The translations under genes and the position numbers were made by a program. 45,293 nt of DNA, taken from contig JAGOSM010000009.1 in NCBI GenBank assembly GCA_018062315.1, positions 1 through 45,293 of the forward strand. The letters run 5' to 3'. Origin of the DNA: Simkaniaceae bacterium. Its GTDB lineage: Bacteria; Chlamydiota; Chlamydiia; Chlamydiales; Simkaniaceae. The notes under the pieces were generated by a model. It had not been told where the DNA came from. It did not search any database and worked only from the letters and a program-made list of their open reading frames with translations. Below, piece after piece: positions 8,086 through 17,955 of the stretch; within the stretch, counting starts at the first letter, position 1; every line of letters begins with the position of its first letter.

Positions 8086-9174
8086 CTAGTTGTGGAAAAA
8101 GAGGATTACATCGCCATCTTTGACAATGTATTCTTTTCCTTCAGCCCGAGCTTTACCGGCTTCTTTGGCTCCAGTACGCCCTCCGTAAGTGACCATATCG
8201 TCGAAAGAAACGACCTCAGCTCGGATAAATCCCTTTTGGATATCAGAGTGGATCTCTCCTGCGGCGACAGGAGCTGTCGCACCGGCACGCACCGTCCAGG
8301 CTCTTGTTTCAATATCACCTGTGGTAATGTAGGTGATAAGCCCAAGGGTATAGAAGACTGTTTTGATGAGTCGATCTAGCCCAGTTTGTTCCATCCCCAG
8401 CTCTTTTAAGTAGAGGAGGGCATCGTCGGGAGAAAGGGAGGCAAGTTCTTCTTCAAGGCGAGCGCAAATTTGGAAGGTTTGACTTCCTTCATTTTTTGCA
8501 AATGATTCTACTTGTTTAACAAAAGGATTATTCCAATCCCCTTCAGCGACATTCATCACGTAGATAACGGGCTTTGCAGTGATAAAATTTAAACCTTTAA
8601 GAGATTCGGTGTCCTCTGTAGAGAGCAAAAGGGATCGTACGGGGAGTCCTTGATTGAGATGAGCAATCACTTTTTCCATCACCGACACAGTATGTTGGAG
8701 CTCTTTATTTGACTTCGCTTGTTTTCGTATTTTTTCAATGCTGTTTTCTGCCATCTGAAGGTCTGCAAGGACAAGCTCTAGATTGATAATGGTAATGTCG
8801 TTTAAGGGATCTACTTTTCCTGCAACGTGGATGATTTCAGGGTCATCAAAGCAACGCACCACATGGAGGATCGCATCTGTTTCTCGAATATTTGTGAGAA
8901 ATTTATTCCCTAAACCTTCTCCCTGAGAAGCCCCTTGTACGAGGCCTGCAATATCCACAAAGGTGGTAGAGGCATAGATAATTTTTTTACTTTTTGAGAG
9001 CTGGGATAGGGTGCGTAAACGGGAATCATCGACGTCGACGACTCCTACGTTGGGATCGATAGTACAAAAGGGGTAGTTCGACGCACTTGCGGCTTGTTTT
9101 TTGATAAGTGCATTGAAAAGAGTAGATTTTCCAACATTGGGGAGACCGACGATACCACATGAAAGTTTAGACAT
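8086..9174 (-). CDS. ychF: ribosome-associated ATPase/GTPase YchF (Obg family, OLA1-like)
   Basis: YchF is a TRAFAC-class P-loop protein that binds ribosomes and prefers ATP. The 362 residues give a P-loop GLPNVGKST (10-18), the G3 segment DIAGLVQGASQGEGLG, and NVAE where other GTPases have NKxD, which is the YchF signature that relaxes guanine specificity. The last ~85 residues form the TGS domain (ETRAWTVRAGATAPVAAGEIH, ending KDGDVILFFHN). It lies 9 bp downstream of truB in the translation operon, as in Chlamydia except that no ribF separates them here. There is no clear Shine-Dalgarno site before the ATG. Full length and confident. Confidence 0.96.
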   Translation of the reverse strand: MSKLSCGIVGLPNVGKSTLFNALIKKQAASASNYPFCTIDPNVGVVDVDDSRLRTLSQLSKSKKIIYASTTFVDIAGLVQGASQGEGLGNKFLTNIRETDAILHVVRCFDDPEIIHVAGKVDPLNDITIINLELVLADLQMAENSIEKIRKQAKSNKELQHTVSVMEKVIAHLNQGLPVRSLLLSTEDTESLKGLNFITAKPVIYVMNVAEGDWNNPFVKQVESFAKNEGSQTFQICARLEEELASLSPDDALLYLKELGMEQTGLDRLIKTVFYTLGLITYITTGDIETRAWTVRAGATAPVAAGEIHSDIQKGFIRAEVVSFDDMVTYGGRTGAKEAGKARAEGKEYIVKDGDVILFFHN

Positions 9175-9183
9175 AGGAGGCCA

Positions 9184-9849
9184 TTATGCAATAAGGTAGG
9201 GTTTATAGTCAAAGAGAGGAGTTTCTAAAAGACGAGCATCGACACATTGATCGATACGAAAAGGGCCACTTTGAATCCGGTGTAGCTGAGTGAGATGGGC
9301 TCCACATCCGAGTTTTTGGCCAATATCGTGCGCAAGCGAGCGAATATAAGTTCCTTTAGAGCAGGCAACTTTAAGACGGAGGTAGGGGTAGTGATAACTT
9401 AAGAGGGTAATGTCCATCGTGACAGAAACAGGGGCTCTTTCAATCTCAATACCTTGCCGGGCAAGAAGATAAAGGCGCTTGCCTCCTATTTTTTTTGCAG
9501 AAAACATAGGGGGAATTTGTTCGGTTGTTCCCTGGAAGGTCGCGAGGACAGATTCAATATCTTCAGGAATAAGGGGAGAGGAAGTAGTGAGAGTACCGTC
9601 ACAGTCGTAGCTGTCGGTGGTTTCTCCAAGTTTTAAGGTTGCTTCGTAAGCTTTGCTATGGTTGAGAAAATTGTCAGATTGTTTGGTATATTCTTTCCCA
9701 ATTAGAAGAATCATCACTCCTGTTGCAAAGGGATCGAGAGTCCCTGCATGACCAATTTTACGAATGCCGCTCAAGCGGCGGAGTGTGGATACAAGAGAGA
9801 AGGAATGCTGCCCTTGTTTCTTATTGATTAGTAAGATGCCTTCGCCCAT
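9184..9849 (-). CDS. truB: tRNA pseudouridine(55) synthase TruB
   Basis: TruB converts U55 in the T-loop of tRNAs to pseudouridine. I start it at 9849 ([13 protein letters not shown]), giving 221 residues, because the family begins at this K-P/K-Q-G segment; an in-frame extension to 9915 would add 22 residues with no family match. The catalytic Asp is D39 in GHAGTLDPFATG, the same number as in T. maritima TruB. CSKGTYIRSLAHDIG is the other conserved motif. The C-terminus is short compared with E. coli TruB (314 residues), so the PUA-like end is probably missing, as in several reduced genomes. The start overlaps rbfA by 29 bp. The gene is expected to be co-transcribed from rpsA. Confidence 0.93.
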   Translation of the reverse strand: MGEGILLINKKQGQHSFSLVSTLRRLSGIRKIGHAGTLDPFATGVMILLIGKEYTKQSDNFLNHSKAYEATLKLGETTDSYDCDGTLTTSSPLIPEDIESVLATFQGTTEQIPPMFSAKKIGGKRLYLLARQGIEIERAPVSVTMDITLLSYHYPYLRLKVACSKGTYIRSLAHDIGQKLGCGAHLTQLHRIQSGPFRIDQCVDARLLETPLFDYKPYLIA

Positions 9850-10195
9850 TTTCTTCTTCGTGAATTTTTTGTAGGGCCATCTCAATGCGCATATGTTTAT
9901 CGACGGAGTTGTCAATTTTAAAGGTGAGTTCAGGAAAATGGCGCAATACCACTTTTTTCGAAGAGGTTACAGCAATAAATCCTGCAGCAGATTGGAGAGC
10001 CTGCTGCGCTTTAAGTTTTTCCTCATCTGTTCCGATGAGACTAAAGAACACTTTAGCGTAATGGAGATCTTTAGAAATATCCACTTGGGTAATAGTAAGT
10101 AATTCAGGGACATACGGATTTCTTACATCTTCTCTGATTACTTCTGTAATCACTTCTTTAAGAAGAGAATTTAACCGCTCAGTTCTTCGTGTCAT
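9821..10195 (-). CDS. rbfA: ribosome-binding factor A (30S maturation)
   Basis: RbfA binds the 30S subunit during late maturation of the 16S rRNA 5' end and is needed in the cold. The 124-residue protein has the family's single KH-like domain: [16 protein letters not shown] at the start, [27 protein letters not shown] in two segments, and [22 protein letters not shown] near the end. It sits between infB and truB, overlapping infB by 4 bp (ATGA) and truB by 29 bp. Length is normal and the call is confident. Confidence 0.94.
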   Translation of the reverse strand: MTRRTERLNSLLKEVITEVIREDVRNPYVPELLTITQVDISKDLHYAKVFFSLIGTDEEKLKAQQALQSAAGFIAVTSSKKVVLRHFPELTFKIDNSVDKHMRIEMALQKIHEEENGRRHLTNQ

Positions 10196-12477
10196 GATAA
10201 CTCGGGGGTAATATAGGTTACTTCATAAGAGCGGATGATATCTCCCGCTTCTACTTTTGTGAAGTCTTTGAGGAGGATTCCACACTCCATATCTTTTTTC
10301 ACTTCTTTAACATCATCTTTTACCCGTTTTAAGGAGGCGATATTTCCAGCCCAGAGTTCTTCTCCATTTCTAAAGAGGCGGAAAAAATGTTCTCGTTTAA
10401 TAGGTCCTGTTAATACCATGCATCCTGCAATCAGTCCCAAATGAGAAGATTTAAAGACCATGCGGACCTCAGCTTCTCCAATCTGAATCTCTTCTCGGAC
10501 TTTATCGAGCTCTCCAATCATGAGATTTTTTACATCGTCAATGGCATGATAGATGATATTGTGGAGTTTAATGGTCACTTTTGTCTGTTTAATCAATCGA
10601 TCTGCATGACTTTCTACTTGTGTATGGAAGCCAATAATAGCTGCATGGGAGGCTGCGGCAAATTCGATATCTGATTCGGAAATTTCTCCTACATCGGCAG
10701 AAATAATGTTGAGGGCCACTTTTGTCGATTGAATTTTCATCAAAGAAGATTTAAGTGCTTCGACAGACCCCTGCACGTCAGCGCGAATAATGAGATTGAG
10801 AACTTTTCTTTCAGTTCGTTCAGAATGCTTCTGTAGGAGGCTTTCTAGCCCCTCTCCTTTTTGTTTAAGAAGAGCTCGTTTTCTTCCTGAAGAACGTTCT
10901 TCGCATAATTTTCTTGCTTCTCGTTCATTTTCGACGACAATAAACTCACACCCTGCTTCTGGAAGTCCTGACAGTCCTGTAATACGTACTGGAGTGCCGG
11001 GAGGAGCCTCTGTTAGGGATTTGTTAAATTCATTATGCATCGTTTTGACTCTGCCATAAATTTGGTCAATAACAAGGGCATCTCCCATTTTCAAGGTTCC
11101 ATTTTGAATTAAAATGGTCGCTACGGAACCAAGCCCTTTATGAAGCTCAGATTCAATGACGGTTCCTCGAGCACGTCCTTTAGGATTCACTTTTAGTTCG
11201 AGCATTTCTGATTGGAGTAAAATAGATTCAAGGAGTTCAGTAATTCCTTGTCCTGTTTTAGCAGAAGTATTGGTGGTCAATACAGTTCCTCCCCAACATT
11301 CAGGGAGCAAGTTTTTGTCGGCGAGTTGTCGATATACTTCATCGGGGTTGAAATCGGGTTTATCAGCTTTATTGATTGCGACAACCATGGGGACATTAGC
11401 AGCAAGGGCGATTTTAATCGCTTCTGCTGTTTGAGGTTTCATTCCCTCATCTCCCGCAATGACGATGACGACAACATCTGTAATAGTGGCCCCTCGCTCT
11501 CTCATAACAGAGAAGGCTTCGTGACCTGGGGTGTCGATAATGGTTACTTCCCCGAGAGAAGTATGACACTTAAATGCTCCGATATGCTGAGTGATGGCTC
11601 CGGCCTCTCCCATAGCGACGTTGCTCTTACGAATAGCGTCGATGAGGGAGGTTTTGCCATGGTCGACATGCCCCATAAAGGTGACGATCGGAGGTCTTTC
11701 TGAGAGGTCGTCTGGGGAAACAGAGGCAATTTCTTCCGCAATCGATTTGTCGGTAATTTTAAGCCGTTCTTCTTCGCTTGTATCCACCGTAATCTGACAT
11801 CCAAATTCTTCTCCAATGAGGGCTAAGAGGGTTTCATCTTCTAAGTAGTCATTAATAGTGAAGACAAGACCTTCCATGAAAAGTTTTTGGATGACTTGGG
11901 ATGCCTTAAGCTTTAATTCATGACAGAGATCTTTAAGGGTGATAGGAAGTCTAACAAGGAGGGTTGTTGGCCGTACTGTTGTGGCAAGTTCTTTCTTTTG
12001 TTTGACTTTAAAAGGACGCCGTTTTCTCCAGCCCTTATCATCTTCTGTACGGAGTCCCTGTTTGTCTCTGACATCAAACGGTTTAAACGTTTCATATTTT
12101 TTAACAGGAGCTTTGACTTCAGGTTTCTTGGCCTTTTTAGCAGGATCTGATTCTTCTGCAGCTACAGGAGAAGGGGCAGGCTCTGCAACGGGAGTAGGTT
12201 CTACTACAGGGGGGATTTCTTTGACAGGAGGAAGTTCTTCTTTAACGGGAATCACTTCCTCTTTGACAACAACAGGGGTAGGGGGTACTTCAGCTTTAAT
12301 ATCTTCGGAGGCTTTCCTGCGAACAATGGTAGCTTTAGGTTTGTTTTTGTCCTCAGAAGACGCCTCTTTTGGAGAGGGATTAACATCAGGGGTAGAAGGT
12401 GTTCCTTTCCCCGGTTTAATGTTTAATGCCTCTGCTAACTGAGCATTTTTAATATTAAGCTTTAAGTTTTTTGCCAA
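10192..12477 (-). CDS. infB: translation initiation factor IF-2
   Basis: IF-2 is the GTPase that brings fMet-tRNA to the 30S subunit and promotes subunit joining. The 761 residues split into a low-complexity Pro/Glu/Lys/Val-rich N-terminus (about 25-165), an IF2-N helical segment (about 175-230), the G domain with GHVDHGKT (269-276), DTPGHE and NKAD, and the domains II-IV that bind fMet-tRNA. The start codon is TTG at 12475-12477, with AGGGGA upstream inside the nusA stop region, so initiation may be weak. It lies 4 bp after nusA and overlaps rbfA by 4 bp. The order rpsA-nusA-infB-rbfA-truB is the chlamydial arrangement. Opposite-strand open frames over the N-terminal repeats are composition artefacts. 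Confidence 0.97.
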   Translation of the reverse strand: MAKNLKLNIKNAQLAEALNIKPGKGTPSTPDVNPSPKEASSEDKNKPKATIVRRKASEDIKAEVPPTPVVVKEEVIPVKEELPPVKEIPPVVEPTPVAEPAPSPVAAEESDPAKKAKKPEVKAPVKKYETFKPFDVRDKQGLRTEDDKGWRKRRPFKVKQKKELATTVRPTTLLVRLPITLKDLCHELKLKASQVIQKLFMEGLVFTINDYLEDETLLALIGEEFGCQITVDTSEEERLKITDKSIAEEIASVSPDDLSERPPIVTFMGHVDHGKTSLIDAIRKSNVAMGEAGAITQHIGAFKCHTSLGEVTIIDTPGHEAFSVMRERGATITDVVVIVIAGDEGMKPQTAEAIKIALAANVPMVVAINKADKPDFNPDEVYRQLADKNLLPECWGGTVLTTNTSAKTGQGITELLESILLQSEMLELKVNPKGRARGTVIESELHKGLGSVATILIQNGTLKMGDALVIDQIYGRVKTMHNEFNKSLTEAPPGTPVRITGLSGLPEAGCEFIVVENEREARKLCEERSSGRKRALLKQKGEGLESLLQKHSERTERKVLNLIIRADVQGSVEALKSSLMKIQSTKVALNIISADVGEISESDIEFAAASHAAIIGFHTQVESHADRLIKQTKVTIKLHNIIYHAIDDVKNLMIGELDKVREEIQIGEAEVRMVFKSSHLGLIAGCMVLTGPIKREHFFRLFRNGEELWAGNIASLKRVKDDVKEVKKDMECGILLKDFTKVEAGDIIRSYEVTYITPELS

Positions 12478-12481
12478 AAGG

Positions 12482-13750
12482 TTAAATCCCCTGTTTTTTT
12501 CGAACGAGCTCTAAAATATTTTCTGCCATTTCTTTGCTGATAGCAGCTGCTTCAGCAATTTGTTTAGCCGTTGAGTTCAATAGTTTTCTCGGCGTATCCA
12601 ATCCCGCTTCCATGAGGGAATCAAAAGCAAATTGATTAATTCCTTCTAATTGAAGAGGGAGGTCCAAAGTAGGATTATTCTCTTCAATCATCGCAAGTGA
12701 AGCATCCTTTACCTCGGATTGGTAATCGCTCATTTTTTTCACATGAAGCTCTTTTCCAATCATGCGGCCATTTAGGCGAGCATTCATCCCTTTTTTCCCG
12801 ATCACGATAGGGTAGTCTTCATCTCCTACAACAATGGATACCGCTGTTTCATCTACATGGATCTTCTTGATCTCGATAGGAGCAAGCAGAGCTTGAAGAA
12901 GGGTTACGGGATCGTCGGAGTAAAGGACGATATCGATTTTTTCGTTATTCAGCTCTCGAATGATATTTTTAACTCGAGTGCCTCGTACCCCAACACAGGC
13001 TCCTAAAGGATCTACTTTAGGATCAGAGGAAACTACTGCAAGTTTAGTGCGGTAGCCAGCTTCACGTACAATTTTTTCAATACTCACCACTCCTTCTGCA
13101 AGTTCAGGAACTTCCTGCATAAAAAGAGCTTTTACCATTTCTGGGTGATTACGAGTTAAAACAACTTCTGCACCACCATTGTCAGTATCTCTTACTTCAA
13201 GGAGGAGAGCTTGAATACGATCTCCTACTTGATACCTTTCGGTTTGTGGATAAAAGCGCTCGGGAAGGATGGCTTCTACTTTGCCGAGGTCGACAATGAG
13301 AGTGCCCCCTCGCACATTTTTTTTCACTGTGCCAGAGACGATTTCATTTAATCGGTGTCGATACTCTTCATAGATGACATCCCGCTCTGCACTGCGCAAT
13401 TTTTGTGCAATGACTTGTCTTGCAGTTTGAGCAGCAATTCGACCCAGTTCTGTGGGGTTAATTGGCACCTTAATCCAGTCTCCAATCTCACAATCGAGAC
13501 CAAGCTCTTTAGCTTGGTCGATGGTGATTTCTTCTTCTGGAATGGTGACGAGATCGACGACTTCTTTTTCTGCAGCGACATCAATGTCTCCCGACTTGGG
13601 ATCTACGGAGACATCGAGATTCCCTGCTCCTCCCATTCCTTTACGAATGGCAAGTAGAAGAGATTCTTCGATGGCTTTAATGATCGTCTCGCGCTTAATC
13701 CCTTTTTCCCGTTCTAAATACTCAAAAATGGCGACTAGGTCTTTATTCAT
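12482..13750 (-). CDS. nusA: transcription termination/antitermination factor NusA
   Basis: NusA binds RNA polymerase and nascent RNA and modulates pausing, termination and antitermination. The 422 residues show the N-terminal RNAP-binding domain ([19 protein letters not shown]), an S1 domain ([20 protein letters not shown]), and KH1/KH2 ([36 protein letters not shown]). The last ~75 residues include one helix-hairpin-helix-like acidic-repeat unit ([17 protein letters not shown]), fewer than the two of E. coli NusA, which is common outside gamma-proteobacteria. The ATG overlaps the rpsA stop by 4 bp, so NusA synthesis is coupled to S1. Confident. Confidence 0.96.
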   Translation of the reverse strand: MNKDLVAIFEYLEREKGIKRETIIKAIEESLLLAIRKGMGGAGNLDVSVDPKSGDIDVAAEKEVVDLVTIPEEEITIDQAKELGLDCEIGDWIKVPINPTELGRIAAQTARQVIAQKLRSAERDVIYEEYRHRLNEIVSGTVKKNVRGGTLIVDLGKVEAILPERFYPQTERYQVGDRIQALLLEVRDTDNGGAEVVLTRNHPEMVKALFMQEVPELAEGVVSIEKIVREAGYRTKLAVVSSDPKVDPLGACVGVRGTRVKNIIRELNNEKIDIVLYSDDPVTLLQALLAPIEIKKIHVDETAVSIVVGDEDYPIVIGKKGMNARLNGRMIGKELHVKKMSDYQSEVKDASLAMIEENNPTLDLPLQLEGINQFAFDSLMEAGLDTPRKLLNSTAKQIAEAAAISKEMAENILELVRKKQGI

Positions 13751-15453
13751 TCATCCTCGCTCTTTGCGTTTGAGACAACGATATCATCTGGACTGTTTTT
13801 TGTGCGGTCACCGAGGTGCTCTTTAATAGAGAGGGAGATTTTTTTGTGCTCTGGATCAATTTTTGTTACAGAGGCCACAACTTTTTCTCCAACTGAAATG
13901 AGGTCTTCGATTTTCTCAAAGGCTCCGCTAGGAAGCTCATTGACGTGAACGAGTCCTTCAATTCCATTCTCAAGTTGAATAAACGCGCCGAAGGCAGTAA
14001 TTTTGCTGACTACACCTTTTAGCTGAGTTCCAACTGGCATGGTTTTTTCGATAGATTCCCAGGGGTTTTCAGAAAGTTGTTTGACGCCCAAAGTGATCTT
14101 TTTGCTTTCTTTGTCTACAGAAAGGACCTGTGCTTCCACTCGGTCTCCTTTTTTGAGGACTTCAGAAGGATGAGACACTTTTTTGATCCAGCTTAGGTCA
14201 GAGATATGGATCAACCCATCTACACCAGGTGCAAGTTCAACAAAAGCTCCGTAGTTGGTGAGGTTGCGAATTTCGGCAGTTACTGTTTTCCCAACAGGAA
14301 AGTTGTAATCTACATCTTCCCAAGGATTTTTTTCAGTTTGTTTAATCCCTAAAGAAATTTTCCCTTCTTCTTTTTGAATAGAAAGAACAATCGCTTCTAC
14401 CTCGTCCCCTTTTTTGACGATTTCATTGGGGTCAGTGATGTTTTTAACCCAGCTCATTTCAGAGACATGAATCAATCCTTCAATACCAGGTTCGATTTCA
14501 ATGAAAGCTCCATAGGGAACCATGTTGACGATCTTACCTTTGACTCGAGTGCCAATAGGATAAGTTTCTTCTACAATTTCCCATGGATTGGGGTCTTTCT
14601 GTTTAAGACCAAGAGCAACACGCCCCTTGTCTTTGTCAATATGAAGGATAATCACTTCGATTTCATCCCCTAGCTTGACCATTTCAGAAGGGTGACGGAT
14701 TCGTTTCCATGTCATGTCGGTAATGTGAAGAAGGCCATCTACTCCATCAAGATCAAGAAAAACTCCGAAATCGGTAATATTTTTTACAACTCCGATTCGG
14801 CGAGCTCCTTCTTGGATATGCTCAAGAATTTCTGCTTTTTTAGAAGAGCGTTCTTCTTCTAGAAGTTCTCTTCGAGAGACAACAATATTTTTTCGCTCAA
14901 TGTTGATTTTGAGGATTTTAAAGTCATATTCTTCGTCGAGGAATTCGTCGATGTTTTTGATTCGTTTATTGTCAATTTGTGAGCCGGGGAGGAAGGCCTC
15001 CATTCCAATGTCAACCATGAGGCCACCTTTGACCTTGCGGATGATTTTTCCTCTGACAATAGATCCTTCTTTGCAATTAGAAATGATGTGTTCCCACTGG
15101 CGCTGTTTTCTTGCTTTTTCTCTTGAGAGAACGATTTGGCCATCATTACCTTCAGTTCTGTCGAGATAAACTTCGATTTCTTTTCCAAGGGTAAGGTCTG
15201 ATTTGCTAAATTCGCTAGTTGGGATCAGTCCTTCTGATTTGAGACCCACGTCTACAACAACAATTTCTGGGTTGATTTCGACGATAATTCCTTTGAGGAT
15301 TTCACCTACTTCCATCGAAGCGATAGAGCCCTCTCCGGCATCTCGTTCCTTGGCGTTGAGCAAAGCCGCAAACTGTTTCGCATCTTTTTCATCGTAATCG
15401 ACATCATCGATGGTTTTGCTCTCGTTCCAATCATAAGTTTGTTGTTTAGACAT
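13747..15453 (-). CDS. rpsA: 30S ribosomal protein S1
   Basis: S1 binds mRNA on the small subunit and helps initiation on messages with weak Shine-Dalgarno sites, which are frequent in this window. Six S1 repeats are readable in order, each with the G-x-F/L-V-D/E-G...GLIH pattern: for example [60 protein letters not shown] and [21 protein letters not shown] start the gene at 15453 (MSKQQTYDW), giving 568 residues; the in-frame ATG at 15489 lies too close to the predicted promoter to be translated well. GGAG lies 12 bp upstream. It is the first gene of the translation operon and overlaps nusA by 4 bp. Confidence 0.96.
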   Translation of the reverse strand: MSKQQTYDWNESKTIDDVDYDEKDAKQFAALLNAKERDAGEGSIASMEVGEILKGIIVEINPEIVVVDVGLKSEGLIPTSEFSKSDLTLGKEIEVYLDRTEGNDGQIVLSREKARKQRQWEHIISNCKEGSIVRGKIIRKVKGGLMVDIGMEAFLPGSQIDNKRIKNIDEFLDEEYDFKILKINIERKNIVVSRRELLEEERSSKKAEILEHIQEGARRIGVVKNITDFGVFLDLDGVDGLLHITDMTWKRIRHPSEMVKLGDEIEVIILHIDKDKGRVALGLKQKDPNPWEIVEETYPIGTRVKGKIVNMVPYGAFIEIEPGIEGLIHVSEMSWVKNITDPNEIVKKGDEVEAIVLSIQKEEGKISLGIKQTEKNPWEDVDYNFPVGKTVTAEIRNLTNYGAFVELAPGVDGLIHISDLSWIKKVSHPSEVLKKGDRVEAQVLSVDKESKKITLGVKQLSENPWESIEKTMPVGTQLKGVVSKITAFGAFIQLENGIEGLVHVNELPSGAFEKIEDLISVGEKVVASVTKIDPEHKKISLSIKEHLGDRTKNSPDDIVVSNAKSEDE

Positions 15454-15495
15454 GTTAAGGGTTTCTCCAAAATTGTTTTTTTTGATCATGAAAAG

Positions 15496-15524
15496 ATGAT
15501 ATCAAAACAATCGTTATAACACAA
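15496..15524 (-). promoter_or_regulatory. promoter of the rpsA-nusA-infB operon
   Basis: TTGTGT (15519-15524, minus strand) and TATCAT (15496-15501) are 17 bp apart. The predicted transcript starts near 15489, leaving a leader of about 35 nt before the rpsA ATG at 15453. The gap 15490-15616 separates this operon from the divergent plus-strand genes; I see no convincing plus-strand promoter in it. Confidence 0.6.
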
Positions 15525-15616
15525 GGTCTTAGACTCCTCCTTCTCCCTTTTTATCTCAGGGGAGATGCGGTTTTGCTTGATTCAAAAAATAAATTACCGT
15601 TAAACGTCCTAATACG

Positions 15617-17293
15617 ATGCATCAGGTTCAAGAAGATCTTACGTTAGAAATTCTCCGCCATACTGAAGACAAGAGGGAGCAGGTGTTAACCCGTGTTGTA
15701 GATGGGAATCTCCTCATTTACTTGAGTGGAGAGGCTCGTCCATTTGTCGGTCGGTTTTTTTACGAGATGATTACGAATTGGTTTCTTGCGGGGAGAAGGC
15801 TCCGGATGTCTCTCTTTTTTTTAACTGAGCTGGAAGGAAAATGTCTTGCTAAGGTGATTCTTCAAGAAGGAGGGGTGTGCGATCACTTGGATCTATTCAG
15901 GCATGAGGTGTGTTTGGGTTTGAGATCATCCTATCATGCAACAAAAATTTTAGAGATGAAGGGGTTGTCTAGTCGGGAAAAGACAGTTTTAATTCAAGAA
16001 AGATTAACCGACTATCTTTATCGATTTCCCAATCAATTTGATTACGATTTATTGACTCTAATGCAAAAAATTTTTTCATCTGTACCGGAGAGTTTTATAG
16101 CGCCTAGGTCCCCTTCGTCTTTAGCGCGGATTTTAATTGCGATGTATGGACAAAATCAAAAAATTGATAGATGGATTGAAGATCGGGGTCATGAGAGGGA
16201 GGTCCTTTTAAAATGTTTTGAAGTGATCATTGAGCTTCCTTTTGGGAGGAAAAAGGCTTTGGCTCTTGTCGTGTCTTTAAATTACGTGAGAGAATATGAG
16301 GTGTGCGGGGCCCATCATCTTGAAGCTGCCGTTAAAACTCTGTGCCCTTTTGCAGAGGTGGTCGAAGGGAGTGGAGTGGAATATAGAGAGGGGGGGGTGC
16401 AGTCGATTTATATGGAGGTCGTGGGAATCAGTGATCAAAAGAATCTGATTAAAAAAGAGCTTCCTTTTTTACTTATCCAGCGGATTGAAAGACTCCAAAA
16501 ACCCCTTTTTGCTCCCCGCAATGAAGAGGAAGTTTTGCGCAATTTGATTGTGTTATCAAAGCAGCTCAAGTATGTGAAAGATTATCCTCAAGTGATGATT
16601 TCTTTTGATCAGCAGGTGGACAGGGATCTTGTCTTTATTGTTTTAATTTCTAGAATTATTAACAAAAAAACGAATCCTATATCTTCTATTATTCCGAAAT
16701 CAAATTTTATTTTAGATCGCTTTAAAAGCATGGGTATGGTGAGAAAGAAATATCCCAAGGAGGGGGCGATTTTGCGTTCTTCAGTCCCTATTACCCCTTT
16801 TCTAAGAGCCGATAGGTCTGTTGATCTTGTCAAGGCCCGTTCCTTTATTTTGGAACAACTTGAAGCTCTTTTTGGTGAGGTGCGCGATTTTAATGGGGGA
16901 ATGATTGCTAAATCGAATGAAGCCTATTCTGCTGTCTTAGATATTCTAGGTGAGTATGCTTCAAGACATACCCTTTTGATAGAAAATATTTTTCATTCGA
17001 CCACTCCAGCATTTATGAGAGCAGTCGTTCCTCCTGAGGTATTTAAAGCTCTTTTTTTAATGCTGTTAAAGCCTCCTCAGGGAGAAATGACCCATTGCAT
17101 TCAAGAGGGGTATCTTTATGTGTTAGTGTATGATGCTTCTTACTGGCCTCTTGTCCATGAAACAGTCAAACAGCTCAATTTAGGGAGTGCAGAACTGCTG
17201 ACCCTGAATTTGCCACAAGTTCTTGGGTTTGTTTCAACGCTATGCGATAGACAGTTGCTAAAAGCAATTCAATCGATTATCATAAAAAAATGA
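15617..17293 (+). CDS. conserved-looking hypothetical protein, 558 aa
   Basis: I do not recognise this protein. It is 558 residues, mostly mixed alpha/beta, with no signal peptide, no membrane helix and no low-complexity tract. Recognisable local features are an Arg/Lys-rich N-terminal half, a repeated 'hydrophobic strand then basic loop' pattern, and a segment ALFGEVRDFNGGMIAKSNEA followed by YSAVLDILGEY. The reading frame is long, closed by rpe with a 4-bp overlap (ATGA), and lacks a Shine-Dalgarno site at its ATG. It heads an apparent operon with rpe, yvcK and a HAD hydrolase. The tight coupling to rpe makes it a real gene; a housekeeping rather than secreted role is inference from context and the absence of export signals. 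Confidence 0.8.
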   Translation: MHQVQEDLTLEILRHTEDKREQVLTRVVDGNLLIYLSGEARPFVGRFFYEMITNWFLAGRRLRMSLFFLTELEGKCLAKVILQEGGVCDHLDLFRHEVCLGLRSSYHATKILEMKGLSSREKTVLIQERLTDYLYRFPNQFDYDLLTLMQKIFSSVPESFIAPRSPSSLARILIAMYGQNQKIDRWIEDRGHEREVLLKCFEVIIELPFGRKKALALVVSLNYVREYEVCGAHHLEAAVKTLCPFAEVVEGSGVEYREGGVQSIYMEVVGISDQKNLIKKELPFLLIQRIERLQKPLFAPRNEEEVLRNLIVLSKQLKYVKDYPQVMISFDQQVDRDLVFIVLISRIINKKTNPISSIIPKSNFILDRFKSMGMVRKKYPKEGAILRSSVPITPFLRADRSVDLVKARSFILEQLEALFGEVRDFNGGMIAKSNEAYSAVLDILGEYASRHTLLIENIFHSTTPAFMRAVVPPEVFKALFLMLLKPPQGEMTHCIQEGYLYVLVYDASYWPLVHETVKQLNLGSAELLTLNLPQVLGFVSTLCDRQLLKAIQSIIIKK

Positions 17294-17955
17294 CAAAAAA
17301 TTGTGAAAGAACAATCAAGATATCTCCTTCGATTTTTGCCGCTGATTTTGCTAAATTGGGAGAGGAGGCGCGCCGCTTAGAGGCTGCTGATGCGATCCAT
17401 GTAGATATTATGGATGGCCACTTTGTTCCGAATTTAAGTCTAAGTCCTGTAGCACTTGCTGCGATCAATCGTTCCACGAAGCAATTTCTAGATGTGCATA
17501 TTATGGTGTATGATCCGTTTAGATATATTGAAGATCTGGTTAAAAGTGGAGCTGATCAGATCACATTTCATCTTGAATCTACGGAAGATGTCCAAGATAC
17601 CATCGATTATATTCGAAAATGCAACGTGAAGGTGGGGCTTGCTATATGCCCTGAAACTTCGATTTCTCTCTGCATTAAATATTTAGATAAAATAGATACT
17701 TTGCTTTTGATGACGGTACATCCCGGTTTTGGAGGGCAAAAGTTTATTCCTGAAGTGCTGGAAAAAATTGCCTTTATCAAGAAACTTAAAGATGACATGC
17801 ATCTGAAACTCGATATTCAGGTGGATGGAGGGATTGATGATAAAACAGCCCCTCTTTGTATAGAGGCTGGGGCGAATAATTTAGTATCGGGCACTTATCT
17901 TTTTAAGGGACATGGGGATATTAATCAGAAGATTAAGGCGCTTCGAGAGAAATGA
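17290..17955 (+). CDS. rpe: ribulose-phosphate 3-epimerase
   Basis: Rpe interconverts ribulose 5-phosphate and xylulose 5-phosphate in the pentose phosphate pathway, in the cytoplasm. The 221-residue TIM barrel shows all metal and catalytic segments: SPSIFAADFAKLGEE at the start, HVDIMDGHFVPN, DVHIMV, HPGFGGQ and QVDGGI near the end, followed by the phosphate-binding region AGANNLVSGTYLF. It overlaps the upstream hypothetical gene by 4 bp and yvcK by 4 bp. The order rpe...efp-accB-accC matches Chlamydia (CT121-CT124), with two genes inserted between rpe and efp here. Confident. Confidence 0.96.
   Translation: MTKNCERTIKISPSIFAADFAKLGEEARRLEAADAIHVDIMDGHFVPNLSLSPVALAAINRSTKQFLDVHIMVYDPFRYIEDLVKSGADQITFHLESTEDVQDTIDYIRKCNVKVGLAICPETSISLCIKYLDKIDTLLLMTVHPGFGGQKFIPEVLEKIAFIKKLKDDMHLKLDIQVDGGIDDKTAPLCIEAGANNLVSGTYLFKGHGDINQKIKALREK

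Noticed and set aside
11248-12442. Long plus-strand frames (11248-11703 and 11939-12442)
   Set aside because: They are antisense to infB; the Ser/Thr/Gly-rich products mirror the IF-2 coding bias and Pro/Glu repeats.
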